From Prostheceraeus crozeri (taxonomy: Eukaryota; Platyhelminthes; Polycladida; Euryleptidae): a DNA stretch of 64,000 nt. A model generated the notes under the pieces. It saw nothing but the letters and a program-made list of their open reading frames with translations. It was not told the DNA's origin and did no database searches. The position numbers were made by a program, and so were the translations under genes. Within the stretch, counting starts at the first letter, position 1. Each line of letters starts with the position of its first letter. Shown in pieces: positions 1 through 9,195 of this stretch. The DNA lies in contig CAJQUW010005783.1 in assembly GCA_907163375.1 (NCBI GenBank), positions 62,001 through 126,000 of the forward strand. Direction: 5' to 3'.

Positions 1-114
1 ACTGACTGTATAGCGCACAGAGCTAAGTTACTTTTGACAATTTCTGCTGGTCTGCGTTCAAATCCGCCGCGATACAATTTTTGCTGATTTTTTATTGCTG
101 TATTTGAGGTTTGA

Positions 115-843
115 ATGGCTCAGAGGGATATTTTGTCAATCAATGATTCTGAACTCCTGACTAGGAAGAACTCTTTCAACAAACAGGACTTGATTCAAGC
201 CGTTATAGACTTAAAGGCTAAGAATGCCTCTCTCCTGACTGTTGACAATGTGTCAGATGTGATAGAAGAGAAAATGAAAAGCGCTGTAGAGCCTTTCCTT
301 CGACAAATCAAGGACCTAACTAAGGAGCTTGCGATAATGAAGGACCAATATAAGAGACTCGAGGGTGAGATGCAACAGCTTCAAACGGAAACATCAGGAT
401 TGATAGTCACAACTACAGATGAAATTGAGCAAAGACTTATTCGTAGGAACAATGTGATAGTCTCTGGTTTGAATCTGTTGATGAGCGGAGATGTTGAGGA
501 TCGAAAGATTGATGACAGGAGAACATGTGAGGACTTGCTCAATTGCTTGGATATTTCGAAAGACGCAGTCAAAGAAGTTAAAAGAATTGGACGGTCAAAT
601 AATGGTTCTCGTCTTCTTCTAAGAATAACATTTGACTCCTTTGAAACACGATGTACTGTTCTCCGTAAATCGAAATCGTTGAGAGATTCTCCAGTCTATG
701 GAAAATCTTTCATCAACCCGGATAGGACACTGCTGCAAAGAGAAGAACACAAAGTTCTATTACAAGAATATCGACAAAGAAAAGAGTCTGGTGAACCGGT
801 TTCTATTTATCGCGGAAAAATCATTACTCACACCCCTTTTTGA
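115..843 (+). CDS. Non-LTR retrotransposon ORF1 protein (nucleic-acid chaperone type)
   Basis: The 242-residue reading frame is intact. Residues about 45-110 are rich in charged heptads and should form a coiled coil. They are followed by a segment beginning RRNNVIVSGL and a basic C-terminal domain containing KEVKRIGR and the FINPDRTLLQREEH block. This layout is seen in ORF1 proteins of CR1/L1-like elements, which bind the element RNA and form the ribonucleoprotein. The start ATG at 115 follows a roughly 110-base leader. ORF2 begins shortly downstream in another frame. Function is inferred from architecture; I see no catalytic motif. Confidence 0.75.
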   Translation: MAQRDILSINDSELLTRKNSFNKQDLIQAVIDLKAKNASLLTVDNVSDVIEEKMKSAVEPFLRQIKDLTKELAIMKDQYKRLEGEMQQLQTETSGLIVTTTDEIEQRLIRRNNVIVSGLNLLMSGDVEDRKIDDRRTCEDLLNCLDISKDAVKEVKRIGRSNNGSRLLLRITFDSFETRCTVLRKSKSLRDSPVYGKSFINPDRTLLQREEHKVLLQEYRQRKESGEPVSIYRGKIITHTPF

Positions 844-929
844 ATTCGCTTTTAATACCTCAGTCAAAGAATTGCACCTCCCTTCCCAGTTTTCTTCTTG
901 CCAACGTTTGTTCTGCTTTTCCGAAGATA

Positions 930-1862
930 GATGATATTCGATCAACATTATCCCAAATGAAGATTGACATTTTAGCTGCATGATGGGATTGAGGATTCAA
1001 TCATTCATGCCCCAGGATACACTACTTTCCGGGATGACCGTGATGGTAGACGTGGTGGTGGAATTTGTATTTGGTCATCTGATAGCCTCGCATCTTACCG
1101 ATTGAATGTTCGAAGTCCCAGCTACATGAATTGTGTATGGTTGAACTATCCTCAATTCAAAATTATCTTTGTGTGCATCTATCTGCCTCCAAACATTGTC
1201 GCTTCTAAGAAATCTGACATCACAGACTTTTTGATATCACAGTGTGACGATTTGCTATTAGTGTATAAAGAGTATGATATAGTGATTTGCGGAGACTTCC
1301 AACTGAAGATATACTCACCAATTTGGATATGGTTGAAATTGTGAACGAACCAACTAGAGGTGCCGCTATACTGGACAAAATCTTGCTGTCAATTGGTTTA
1401 GCTAGCGACTATGACGCAGTGGTCTCTGCTCCGATTTCAAACTCAGATCATAAAAGCGTTTATGCCAGACCAAAGGTTATGAGACAAGCTTCGAACTGTT
1501 TTCGTCGAACCTATTTTGATATGCGGGACAAACACAGAAATAATTTGATCAATATGATGGATATTAACTGGTCCACTTTTTACAGGGCCAATTTGTCTGT
1601 AAACGAAAAATGCGAGATCTTCCATGAATTCCTTAAATTTTGTGTTGATGAATGCATTCCAAAAACCGAGGTGCTTATGTCAGACAAGGATAAACCTTGG
1701 GTTACACCTTATGTAAAAATTGCCATTCAGAAAAGGTGGGATGCTTTCCGGTCAAGGGACTTCCGAAGCTACCAATTCTGGAAAGAAAAAGCTAAATCTG
1801 CAATTCTTAAAGCCAAGCAGAACTGGTCACGAAAAGCAAGCTGCAGTTCTAGAGATCTTTGA
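930..1862 (+). pseudogene. Non-LTR ORF2 N-terminal part: APE-type endonuclease (broken)
   Basis: Three overlapping frames together give an apurinic-endonuclease-like domain. Recognisable blocks are KIDILAA near 960 (the catalytic ETW that normally follows is missing or scrambled), RRGGGICIW near 1050, CIYLPPN near 1180, VICGDF near 1285 and SDHKSV near 1445, which matches the terminal SDH motif. The reading frame shifts near 970 and again near 1300. In intact elements this domain nicks the target DNA to prime reverse transcription. Downstream, to 1862, a basic linker leads to the RT. The damage makes activity unlikely. Confidence 0.8.
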
Positions 1863-1868
1863 AATACA

Positions 1869-3428
1869 GTGAATGATTTAACTGGTGGGAAATCCAGGAA
1901 TTCTGTATTGAAACTGTGCTCAGATTTTCCTTCTCTTAACGATGCCGCAGATTCGATAAACAGCATATTTGGCGGATACTTCACTCCTGCTAGTGCATTG
2001 ACTTGTAATCCTGGACATGATGATAGCTGGTCCACTGATATTTCTGTTGATGAGGTTGAAAAAGAACTTTCACGATTGAATTGCCACAAAGCCTCTGGAA
2101 GCGATCAAATATCCCCTCGCATTTATAAAGTCATTGCTACAATAATTGCAGGTCCTTTGGCACACATATTCAACCTGTCCATCACTGAACATCGATTTCC
2201 TAACATCTGGAAATACAGCCATGTAACGCCAGTGCCCAAGACATGTCCTCTCCGTCCAATCTCTCTCCTACCTGTGCCATCAAAGATACTTGAGCGCATG
2301 ATTTTGCGATCATCTCTGCATAAGCGACTTCTCGATGGATTTGGCTCAGAACAATTTGGGGCCAGACCGAATTCTTCGACTTCGTGCGCACTGATAGCAT
2401 TTATTCACAGCATTCTGGATATGCTATCAGATTCGAGTGTTGCTGGGGTTCAGATAGTCACGTATGATTGTTAGAGAGCATTTGACACTTTAAGTCATCA
2501 CTCCATCATTCAACGACTTGAGGAGCTGCAGTTTCCACATGGTTTTATTGACTGGACAATAGACTACTTAAAAGGAAGAAGGCAATCAGTCCGAATTGGA
2601 AATGTCGTGAGTAGGGCCATCCCCTCGACATCGGGTGTACCTCAGGGATCTGTGCTCGGGCCGGCATTTTACTGCTTAGTAGCAGGGAGTCTACAGTGCA
2701 TTGATAGGTCCTCATTTGTAATGAAGTACATTGATGATAATACTATCGCAGTCCCTATTGGAAGATCGGGTTCCTCAAATGTTCTGGCTGAACATACGAA
2801 CATCATTTCATGGTTTGAAAGGAGAGACCTAAAGCTGAACCCGTCAAAATGCAAGACGCTTTTTGTTCCAAAATCCTCCATTGCCCTTCCGGTGGAACTG
2901 AATAATGTCGAGAGTGTCAGGGAAACCAGCCTCCTTGGTGTCATCTTAAATGAGCGACTTGAATGGTCTTCTCATATCAATGCAGTAGTCAAGTCTGCAT
3001 CACGAAAAATGTATGCCTTGCGAGTTCTACGTCCTCTTCTATCAAAGAAAGATTTATTAAATGTGTACAACTGCTTAATGAGATCTGTTCTCGAATATGC
3101 ATCTGCTGTCTACCCAAATCTCCCTGCCTATCTGAGCGAAAATCTCTCGCGAATTCAAAACCGTGTGCATCGACTCATCTGTAGAGTTCCGTCTTTCCAT
3201 ATGTGCAACTGCAACTCATTTGAAAGTCTCAGCACTCGACGCTTAACTTCTGGAATCCGTCTGTTTTTGAAAGCTGCAAGTCGTGAAGATCATGTATTAC
3301 ATTCCCTCATTCCACCAAAGTCCTCTCGATCTGGCCGCTTCATCCAACCACCTACCACTTCAAATCGACATTTCTCATCCTTCATCCCTTTCATCACATC
3401 AAGAATCAATAATTGTCACGTTGACTGA
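1869..3428 (+). pseudogene. Non-LTR ORF2 C-terminal part: reverse transcriptase (one in-frame stop)
   Basis: RT blocks appear in order: SGSDQISPRIYK near 2095, RPISLLPVPSKILERM near 2255, a first catalytic block ending at a TAG stop at 2472, SGVPQGSVLGPAF near 2630 and the active-site block KYIDDNT near 2725. The C-terminal thumb-like region (LLGVILN, near 2930) runs on to 3428. The TAG replaces a residue beside the first catalytic aspartate, so the enzyme is split. Spacing and motif style are those of the CR1/L2/Jockey group rather than RTE or R2. Confidence 0.88.
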
Positions 3429-3544
3429 TCAGACACTAGTTCATCACTTACACCTAGAGCTCACTGAAACGTGACTGATTTGTTCAATACTTAATTCGCA
3501 CTCAATTGATTTGTACTTCCACTGCTGAAATTGATGATTTTCAT

Positions 3545-3584
3545 TACTTCAATAAATATCTTACTTACTTACTTACTTACTTAA
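3545..3584 (+). repeat. Poly(A) signal and CTTA microsatellite 3' tail
   Basis: AATAAA at about 3550 is followed by five to six CTTA units. The same style of tail, in reverse orientation and degenerate, ends the second non-LTR fragment at 18661, so both copies may be the same family. Microsatellite 3' ends are normal for CR1/L2-type elements. Confidence 0.85.
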
Positions 3585-3588
3585 TCAA

Positions 3589-3879
3589 TTTATGGAAGGA
3601 TATGATGCTTATAGAAATCTTTGTATAGAATTTGGAGTTGAACCACAATTAACTCCTGGAGATTGGAGACATTTATATCCTGTTTTCTGTTTCGATTTAA
3701 GTGCACAATCTGAAGATATTATCAAGACTGGTTGTGAAGTAGCAATTAATATTGAAAAAAAAGATTCCACAACTTCATTGATGGCTTATGGTTTATTGCT
3801 AGAAGATGTAAAATATTCTATTGAAGTTCTTAATGGGAAGATGGCTAGGATAGGTCAATTAAAATTTTTGGTAACTTAA
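3589..3879 (+). pseudogene. C-terminal fragment of a capsid-like protein (element A)
   Basis: 95 residues beginning MEGYDAYRNL, with a central FDLSAQSEDIIKTG block and a C-terminal YGLLLEDVKYSIE block. The same segment is found in element B near 16565-16818, preceded there by a much longer protein. The motif pattern resembles the C terminus of large virion-type proteins of Polinton-like elements, probably the double-jelly-roll capsid; this is from memory of the family and unproven. The start is not a true gene start: the rest of the gene was displaced by the non-LTR insertion. Confidence 0.55.
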
Positions 3880-4135
3880 AATTTTTTAGTGACTTAAAAT
3901 TTGTTCTTAAGTTAAAAATTTTTTATAACTAGAATACATTAAAATTTTTCGTAACTTAAAATTTTTTATAACTAGAATAGATTAAAATTTTTGATAACTA
4001 TAATAGATTAAAAAAATTCTTAGATTAAAATTTTTCATAACTATAATTGATTAAATCTTATCATAACTAGAATAAAATAAAATTTTTCATAACTACAGTA
4101 GATTAAAATTTTTCGTAACTTACAATTTTTTTATT
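3868..4135 (+). repeat. AT-rich degenerate tandem repeat
   Basis: Repeated units of taaaatttttcgtaactt and ttttataactagaatagatt recur about seven times at roughly 35-40 base spacing between the capsid-like and the next gene. Element B lacks this expansion at the equivalent place, so it arose in copy A. Confidence 0.8.
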
Positions 4136-4139
4136 AAAA

Positions 4140-4250
4140 ATGTCGGAAGGGAAAGGTAATAATAATAAAACTGTTGAATTAAAATTACGTAATATTGTTG
4201 ACAAAAATACACCTAAAACTATTACGATTAACAAAAAAAGTATTACATAA
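4140..4250 (+). CDS. Short basic ORF upstream of the hydrophobic protein (element A)
   Basis: A 36-codon frame starts with ATG at 4140, is rich in Lys and Asn, and ends with TAA at about 4248, nine bases before the next ATG. Element B keeps the same stretch (about 16935-17030) but frameshifted. It may be the N-terminal part of the next gene separated by a stop, or a leader ORF. I do not recognise a domain. Confidence 0.4.
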   Translation: MSEGKGNNNKTVELKLRNIVDKNTPKTITINKKSIT

Positions 4251-4258
4251 GTAAACCA

Positions 4259-4621
4259 ATGATAGAGAATATTCAATTACAAGAAGAAAAGAATGGCGGG
4301 ATTCTCCCATTAATTCCACTAATAATAGGAGGCATAGCAGCTGCAGGAAGTGTTGCAGGTGGGACAGCTGGTATTGTCCAAGCAGTAAATAAAAATAAAT
4401 CAGAGAAGGCATCATTAGAAGAACAAAAACGTCATAATAGAGAGTTAGAGAAAGTTGCTAAGGGAGAAGGAGTAGTAGATAATTTTATTAGTAAATTTAA
4501 CTTAGTTGATGAAGGAAAACGAGTTCTCAAAAACATTCTACATAATGTTGATGATTTAATAGAAATTAAAGAAACTAAAGATGGTTCTGGAATATATCTA
4601 AGTCCTAGTATGATAAGGTAA
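4259..4621 (+). CDS. Small protein with a Gly/Ala-rich hydrophobic segment (element A)
   Basis: 120 residues. Positions about 13-42 form a hydrophobic GGILPLIPLIIGGIAAAG segment, suited to membrane insertion. They are followed by a charged helix (about 45-70) and a C terminus containing KDGSGIYLSP. Small proteins of this kind occur beside capsid genes in Polinton-like and adeno-like viruses and are thought to act on membranes or as minor virion components; that role is inference here. Element B holds a broken homologue at 17041-17400. The Polinton at 39-46 kb has a basic protein ending in a similar GGFLSAILP segment. Confidence 0.6.
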   Translation: MIENIQLQEEKNGGILPLIPLIIGGIAAAGSVAGGTAGIVQAVNKNKSEKASLEEQKRHNRELEKVAKGEGVVDNFISKFNLVDEGKRVLKNILHNVDDLIEIKETKDGSGIYLSPSMIR

Positions 4622-4702
4622 TAACCTCAGGACCTTTGGTTTGATCGGGTAAAGCCTCTGAGCAAGGTTCTATTCGGTAAAACATTTATTTTATCTTTAA
4701 AA

Positions 4703-5233
4703 ATGAATTCTACAAATTCCGAAAATTTAATTAGATTAAAAATTTCTAATTTAGATTTATTGAATTATCTCTTAAAAGTATATAAACCCCTAAATTGTCA
4801 GCACACCGGTCGGCTGCACAGCGGTCGGCTGCTCACTGGAGGTGATATACAAAAAACATTAGAAAACTTTCCTGGCTTTATTTGGAGTAAATATTCGAAA
4901 GAAAAACATCTTCCTGGTCATTCATATACTGGCCCAGGAACTCGATTAGATATAAGACTAGATGAGAATGATAATCCAAAGCCAGGTGAAGAACCAATAA
5001 ACAGAGTAGATGAAGCAGCTTACAGACATGATTTAGCTTATCGAAACCATGACCTAAGTTCTCGACATGTAGCTGATGAGAAGATTATTCAAGAATTAGA
5101 TAGTATTCAAAATCCTACATTTAGAGAAAGAATTGAAAGAATGTTTGTTAAGAAAGCTTTACAAGCAAAAATATTATTCGGTCAGGGTATTGATCCGTCA
5201 GCAAATGAAACCTACGCGCATGAAATTCGTTAA
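4703..5233 (+). CDS. Phospholipase A2-like (parvovirus VP1-type) domain protein (element A)
   Basis: 176 residues. A YTGPGT calcium-loop motif lies at residues 75-80 and the catalytic pair HD at 109-110 within AYRHDLAYR, as in the PLA2 domain of parvovirus VP1, which breaches endosomal membranes. A conserved helical tail follows (RERIERMF near 145). In element B the same tail runs without a stop into the integrase, whereas here a stop at 5231-5233 separates them by a few codons. Compared with B, this copy has an extra segment of about 19 residues (nucleotides about 4782-4838) containing a duplicated cggtcggctgc. Catalytic residues look intact. Confidence 0.8.
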   Translation: MNSTNSENLIRLKISNLDLLNYLLKVYKPLNCQHTGRLHSGRLLTGGDIQKTLENFPGFIWSKYSKEKHLPGHSYTGPGTRLDIRLDENDNPKPGEEPINRVDEAAYRHDLAYRNHDLSSRHVADEKIIQELDSIQNPTFRERIERMFVKKALQAKILFGQGIDPSANETYAHEIR

Positions 5234-5432
5234 GAGTACAGAAGGACTAAATATTTATTGAGAGTAAAAGTATTTAATAAAGATGATATTTGGAGTGCTG
5301 ATCTTATTCATCTGCCGAATGAAAGAGGGTTTAAGTACGCATTGACCGTTATAGATTTATATACACGATACGCTTGGGTAAAGCCTTTAACACTAGAACC
5401 GCCAAGAATTTTACATACCTTTAACCGCCAAA

Positions 5433-5451
5433 TGCAGTCAAAATGACTGCA
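5433..5451. repeat. piggyBac left subterminal palindrome
   Basis: TGCAGTCAAAATGACTGCA is a near-perfect palindrome just inside the left end and is preceded by a second copy of the AACCGCCA end word. Likely transposase binding site. Confidence 0.7.
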
Positions 5452-5886
5452 ACATAAAAGATAATGAATAGAACCCTGTAATTACCTGACATCCTAAAAT
5501 TTCTACCGGTTATTATTGGCTCATCATTTATCATGGTAATTGGACATATTATTGCTATACTTACTTTCATAAACAAAGTGGTTTATATGAGTAAACATAT
5601 ATACTGTGTTATGCACTATATTTTCATTTATGCATTAAAACTAATTATTTAGAATTTGCTGCGAAAAAAATATCACTGTTTATTGGATAGTTGACTTTTT
5701 GCAAGTAAGTTATTTAATTTTGTCTAATAGCATTTATTTTACTTTTGGAATGATAAATTCATTTATTATTATTTATATTTCCTAAAGAATTGAAAATTAT
5801 AATAAAAGGCAGCAAAAAAACAAAGTTCTAATTTGTACTGTAATTGGTTTTTACAGTAACTGCAAAACTGTCATGGTTTCCAAAAA

Positions 5887-7578
5887 TCATTTGGCACAGT
5901 TTATACATGTAACAATGATGATTTTGTTTGCAGAACATGGACCACAGCACCATTTTTTGCATGTACTGCAAACATTCCCACCTTTGTTCTTATGTTTGCT
6001 TATTTGGCACTCCTTTCGCTTTAGTGCTGTTCTAGCTGGAGATTCTGAAACGGATGCAGGCAAATTGACCTCAAAAGGTTTGAAAATTTGACACATTCTC
6101 TCTCCCAAGAAAAGAAGATAATCTCGCCTTGAGATTGATTTTTGGCAAGCAATTTTATATATAATCCATGAATTTAGGGCAACGATGTCCAACAAATTGT
6201 AAAATACGTGCATTGGCCATCTGCGTGAGCCCGCCTTCGTGGAATACATACGTGTCATGCTATCGAACATGTCAACGCCATGTTTCGTTTTGTTGTAAAA
6301 ATTGACCGTTTCGGGAAGATTTTTCGGTCCGCCGCCAAAAGTACAAGATTCATGCATCGACGATAGAACGCAGACTGATTTTTCTGATTTTGATTTATAC
6401 ACCGTCAAAGAACATTTCTTGTTAGAGTTCAAGAAGAATCTTGATTCGTAACGCATCATATCCTTTTCCATTTGAGGTAACTTTTCCGGTAATTCGCGGC
6501 GATTCTTCCTGATGGTACCAACCATGGTAATCTTTTGTTCTTCCAATGCAGAGGCAAGACTCAAGGACGTAAAGTAATTGTCACATGTGATGTTATATCC
6601 CAATTTCTTGTACGGTTTCACCAATTCACAAACGACGTATTCAGACAAAGTAACATTGCTTGGACGACTTTCCTCCTTTCCCAAATACGGTAAGCTGTTC
6701 AGGACATATTTTGTTTCGGTATCACACAGAACCCAGAACTTTATGCCGAATTTATCCGGTTTGTTCGGCATATATTGGGTAAATGGGCATCTGCATTTCG
6801 ATGGCAAGAGCTGTTCATCAATCGTGAGGAATTCTTTAGGGGTGTACATGTCCTGGCTATTGTCAATCATACGTTTCCAAATATCACGTATCAAGCAGAA
6901 CTTGTCGGATAAAACTCTACTTCGCCGAGAAGTTTTCTCATCAAATCTGAGAAATCCTATAATCTCACGAAAGCGGTTGCGAGACATAGTATTCTGTACT
7001 ATTGGAATACCCCATTTATCACTCCATAATGCTTCAAGATCAAACTTTGAGGCTGACGTCGCACCACGAATATACATAATTCCAATTACAGCGAGCAGCT
7101 CTTCTTTGGAGAAGGACCATTCCGAATCAGGTTTTTGTCGATTGGCTTCAGTTATTGTACATGCATGAATGTGATTCACAATATAGTTATCGAATAGAAG
7201 ATGAAAGGCGGAAAATACATCGTCTGAGGAGATAGATCGTTTGCAGCGATAAGAAAGTCCGGGTTTAGCTGTGAAGATATTCTTCGAAGAGATCGGTCCT
7301 CGTCGCTCACGATTTGTTTCTTGCCACAAAGTACTTTTATCTTTACCCAGATATGGTGGTAATTCGGTTTCTTGTCGGTCTCCGTTATTGTGCCCAGTCG
7401 GTCTGATTATTGATTCGTCGTCAATCTCAACATCTTCATTGTCACTAATGGATGAATTTTCACTCTCGATTATAAATTCGTCCATGGTCACCTCTTCGTC
7501 ATCCGATACTTCTCCATTCAATTGCGTTATCATCTGTAAAGCAGTTTGCGCAGATATTCGTCGACGTCGTGCTGCCAT
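5887..7578 (-). CDS. piggyBac transposase (DDE_Tnp_1_7)
   Basis: 563 residues with no internal stop, near the usual length for the family. The acidic N-terminal region is at about 25-60. The catalytic aspartates are most likely D254 in LTIDEQL, D333 in TCDNYF and D436 (or D439) in GVDMFDSM. The C terminus (about 535-563) is Cys-rich, CSTCKKWCCGPC, matching the zinc-binding domain that recognises the transposon ends. The enzyme excises and inserts the element at TTAA by a hairpin intermediate. The start at 7578 gives a basic MAARRRR N terminus. All key residues are present, so activity is plausible. Confidence 0.93.
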   Translation of the reverse strand: MAARRRRISAQTALQMITQLNGEVSDDEEVTMDEFIIESENSSISDNEDVEIDDESIIRPTGHNNGDRQETELPPYLGKDKSTLWQETNRERRGPISSKNIFTAKPGLSYRCKRSISSDDVFSAFHLLFDNYIVNHIHACTITEANRQKPDSEWSFSKEELLAVIGIMYIRGATSASKFDLEALWSDKWGIPIVQNTMSRNRFREIIGFLRFDEKTSRRSRVLSDKFCLIRDIWKRMIDNSQDMYTPKEFLTIDEQLLPSKCRCPFTQYMPNKPDKFGIKFWVLCDTETKYVLNSLPYLGKEESRPSNVTLSEYVVCELVKPYKKLGYNITCDNYFTSLSLASALEEQKITMVGTIRKNRRELPEKLPQMEKDMMRYESRFFLNSNKKCSLTVYKSKSEKSVCVLSSMHESCTFGGGPKNLPETVNFYNKTKHGVDMFDSMTRMYSTKAGSRRWPMHVFYNLLDIVALNSWIIYKIACQKSISRRDYLLFLGERMCQIFKPFEVNLPASVSESPARTALKRKECQISKHKNKGGNVCSTCKKWCCGPCSANKIIIVTCINCAK

Positions 7579-7775
7579 CGTAAGACTTCTACTGTCCTTT
7601 TCTGATAGTCAACTTTCTTCTAAAGTGAGCGTATGATGAGAAACTAAACACTTGATCGATATGGTATATCCATGACTTGATCCTGTTCATGTTGATGAAT
7701 GATGACTCACTGTTTTGTTAGCGTTAAAAATGAGATATCTAAGCTTGAAAGTTGAAGACTAATACTTTACTGATT

Positions 7776-7973
7776 TGCAGTCAAAATGACTGCAATTGGC
7801 GCTTAAAGATATATTGTCGTGTATTTTCAACCATAGATATATTTACTCATGAATTCTAACTTAATTTCATTCCTTGGATATGTGCAATAAATGTCATAGC
7901 TTCTGATTATCACAACTAATTCAGTTAAGGCTCTGGCTGTATTCAAAAATTGATTGCAGTCAATTTGACTGCA
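7776..7973. repeat. piggyBac right subterminal palindromes (two copies)
   Basis: The same palindrome occurs at 7776-7794 and, with TTT in place of AAA at its centre, at 7955-7973. Each is followed by a variant of TGGCG. The asymmetric arrangement, one copy on the left and two on the right, resembles the different left and right ends known from active piggyBac elements. Confidence 0.7.
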
Positions 7974-8436
7974 ATGGCGGTTCTAGTGTTAAAAAACAAA
8001 AGTGGTCTGTCAGTTAAATATGCGTTTGAAGAAATCTTTAAAGAATGTGAGAGAACACCGAAGAAGCTATTCGTTGATAAAGGGTCGGAATTTTATAACT
8101 AAAATGTTCAGCCACTATTTGAAACTGTTTATTCAACTGAAAATGCAGGAAAGACTAGTAATTGAGCGATTCAATAGATCATTGAAAAATAAAAATTTTA
8201 AGAAATTTACTGAGCAAGGAAATCAGAAATGGTTGAAGTTATTACCAGGAGTTGTAGAGGAGTATAACAATAAGATTCATTCAGGTATTGAAGAAACTCC
8301 AAAGAATGCTTCTGACGATTCTGATTTAATACGAAAGAAAATATTCGAAAATAATTATTCGAATGAGAGTGATCCGAATTTGCAGAAACTTAAGCCGAAA
8401 TTTAAGATTGGAGATAGAGTTCGAATATTTAATTAT

Positions 8437-8475
8437 TAATTAATTATTAATTAATAATTAATAATTAATTAATTT
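8437..8475 (+). repeat. TTAAT expansion inside the integrase reading frame
   Basis: About 38 bases made only of TTAAT/TAATTA words interrupt the RVRIF block that is continuous in element B (near 18500). A simple replication-slippage expansion explains it. Confidence 0.75.
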
Positions 8476-8712
8476 AATAACAATATTTAAGTATAAAAAT
8501 AAATTTGAAAAAGGCTCTGTTGGCTATTGGACTAAAGAGATATTTGAAGTTTGTAAAATAAACCAAACTTATCCGATTACTTGCGAGATCAAAGATTTAG
8601 ATGATGAAGGTATCAGAGGCCGATTTTATCAAAATGAATTACAACGAAGCGAGCTCTAACCTTTAGGTGGCGCTTTAGCTAGCTAGCTTCGCTTGATTTT
8701 TAAGTATCATTA

Positions 8713-9192
8713 TTATTGGAACTCAAAATTATGGAATGAAATTCCCTTGTTCAATTCTAACACAATATCAAGAAATGGTACTCCTTCCTGTAATTTAAAT
8801 AAAACATAAAGACATAATTGACCACAATAAGTAGTTCCTGGTTTTTGAATTTGAAATATATTATAAATTCCATTTCTTAGTAATCCTTTGACTTCATTTG
8901 TAGGTGGAAGTCCATAAGAGTCGAACCAATAGTTCTCAGCCTCTGGGCGGTCAAAATAATAATTATCTCCGTCTACATTTCTTTGTCCCGCTGACCAATG
9001 TACTCCTTTTTGATCTGACGTATGAAGATTTGTTATGAAATTTATAGATTGCTTATTTTTAATCAATTGTAAATCGTCTCTCATCAATATGTGAAAATTC
9101 TCTATTCCCGATTGCTTGGCGATTTTCATTAGATCAAAATTCGTTGTTGTTTGCGTTCCATATAATTTTAAGAACTCGGTAATTCTAGACAT
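8713..9192 (-). CDS. Adenovirus-type cysteine protease (C5-like), element A
   Basis: 159 residues, intact. Catalytic triad candidates are H65 in GVHWSAG, D91 in YWFDSYGLPP and C123 in TYCGQLCLYV. This is the order and spacing of adenain, which matures capsid proteins in adenoviruses and Polintons. The gene is convergent with the plus-strand integrase, about 55 bases away. Element B has the same gene in the same orientation (19738-20122), broken by a retrotransposon. The ATG at 9192 is followed by a conserved EFLKLYG segment that still matches B, which supports this start. Confidence 0.85.
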   Translation of the reverse strand: MSRITEFLKLYGTQTTTNFDLMKIAKQSGIENFHILMRDDLQLIKNKQSINFITNLHTSDQKGVHWSAGQRNVDGDNYYFDRPEAENYWFDSYGLPPTNEVKGLLRNGIYNIFQIQKPGTTYCGQLCLYVLFKLQEGVPFLDIVLELNKGISFHNFEFQ

Positions 9193-9195
9193 TTT

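Larger units (their letters stand above)
1..3584 (+). mobile_element. Non-LTR retrotransposon, CR1/Jockey-type, 5' end not resolved
   Basis: An ORF1 with a coiled coil is followed by a broken APE-type endonuclease and a reverse transcriptase, then a short 3' UTR with an AATAAA signal (about 3550) and a CTTA microsatellite tail. That order is typical of the CR1/Jockey group. The right junction is sharp: the bases right after the tail match the corresponding site in element B (about 16558), so it inserted into the capsid-like gene of element A. The 5' junction is not seen and may lie before the window. A frameshift in the endonuclease and a stop in the RT make this copy non-autonomous. Confidence 0.9.
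5391..7988 (-). mobile_element. piggyBac transposon, apparently intact
   Basis: The element is flanked by TTAA at 5387-5390 and 7989-7992. Its ends are inverted repeats that begin CACTAGAACCGCCA on each side. Subterminal palindromes of the form TGCAGTCAnnnTGACTGCA lie near both ends. A single full-length transposase gene fills the interior. TTAA target duplication is diagnostic of piggyBac. The clean ends and open reading frame suggest a recent insertion into the older element A integrase. Confidence 0.95.
5234..8659 (+). pseudogene. Retroviral-type integrase (element A), split by piggyBac
   Basis: The left part (5234-5386) carries the first catalytic aspartate in IWSADLIHL and ends in a block rich in Tyr and Trp. 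The piggyBac element then interrupts it at a TTAA. The right part resumes at about 7993 with an early frameshift. It contains the catalytic glutamate in VIERFNRSL near 8160, then a basic SH3-like C-terminal region (KIGDRVRIF near 8405). An AT-only expansion at 8437-8475 breaks that region, after which FGYWTKEIF-like sequence continues to about 8655. In Polintons this enzyme integrates the element into host DNA. This copy has at least three lesions. Confidence 0.85.
3589..9195. mobile_element. Virus-like element A (Polinton/adintovirus-like lineage), partial
   Basis: Going rightward there is a capsid-like C terminus, a hydrophobic small protein, a PLA2-domain protein and an integrase on the plus strand, then an adenovirus-type protease on the minus strand. 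The same order occurs in element B (15540-20122), so this is one element rather than a chance cluster. Its left part is cut off by the CR1-like insertion and its integrase is split by piggyBac. No terminal inverted repeat could be found near 9195. The gene set (integrase, protease, capsid-like protein) resembles Polintons and related viruses. No DNA polymerase is visible in the portion present. Confidence 0.75.
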
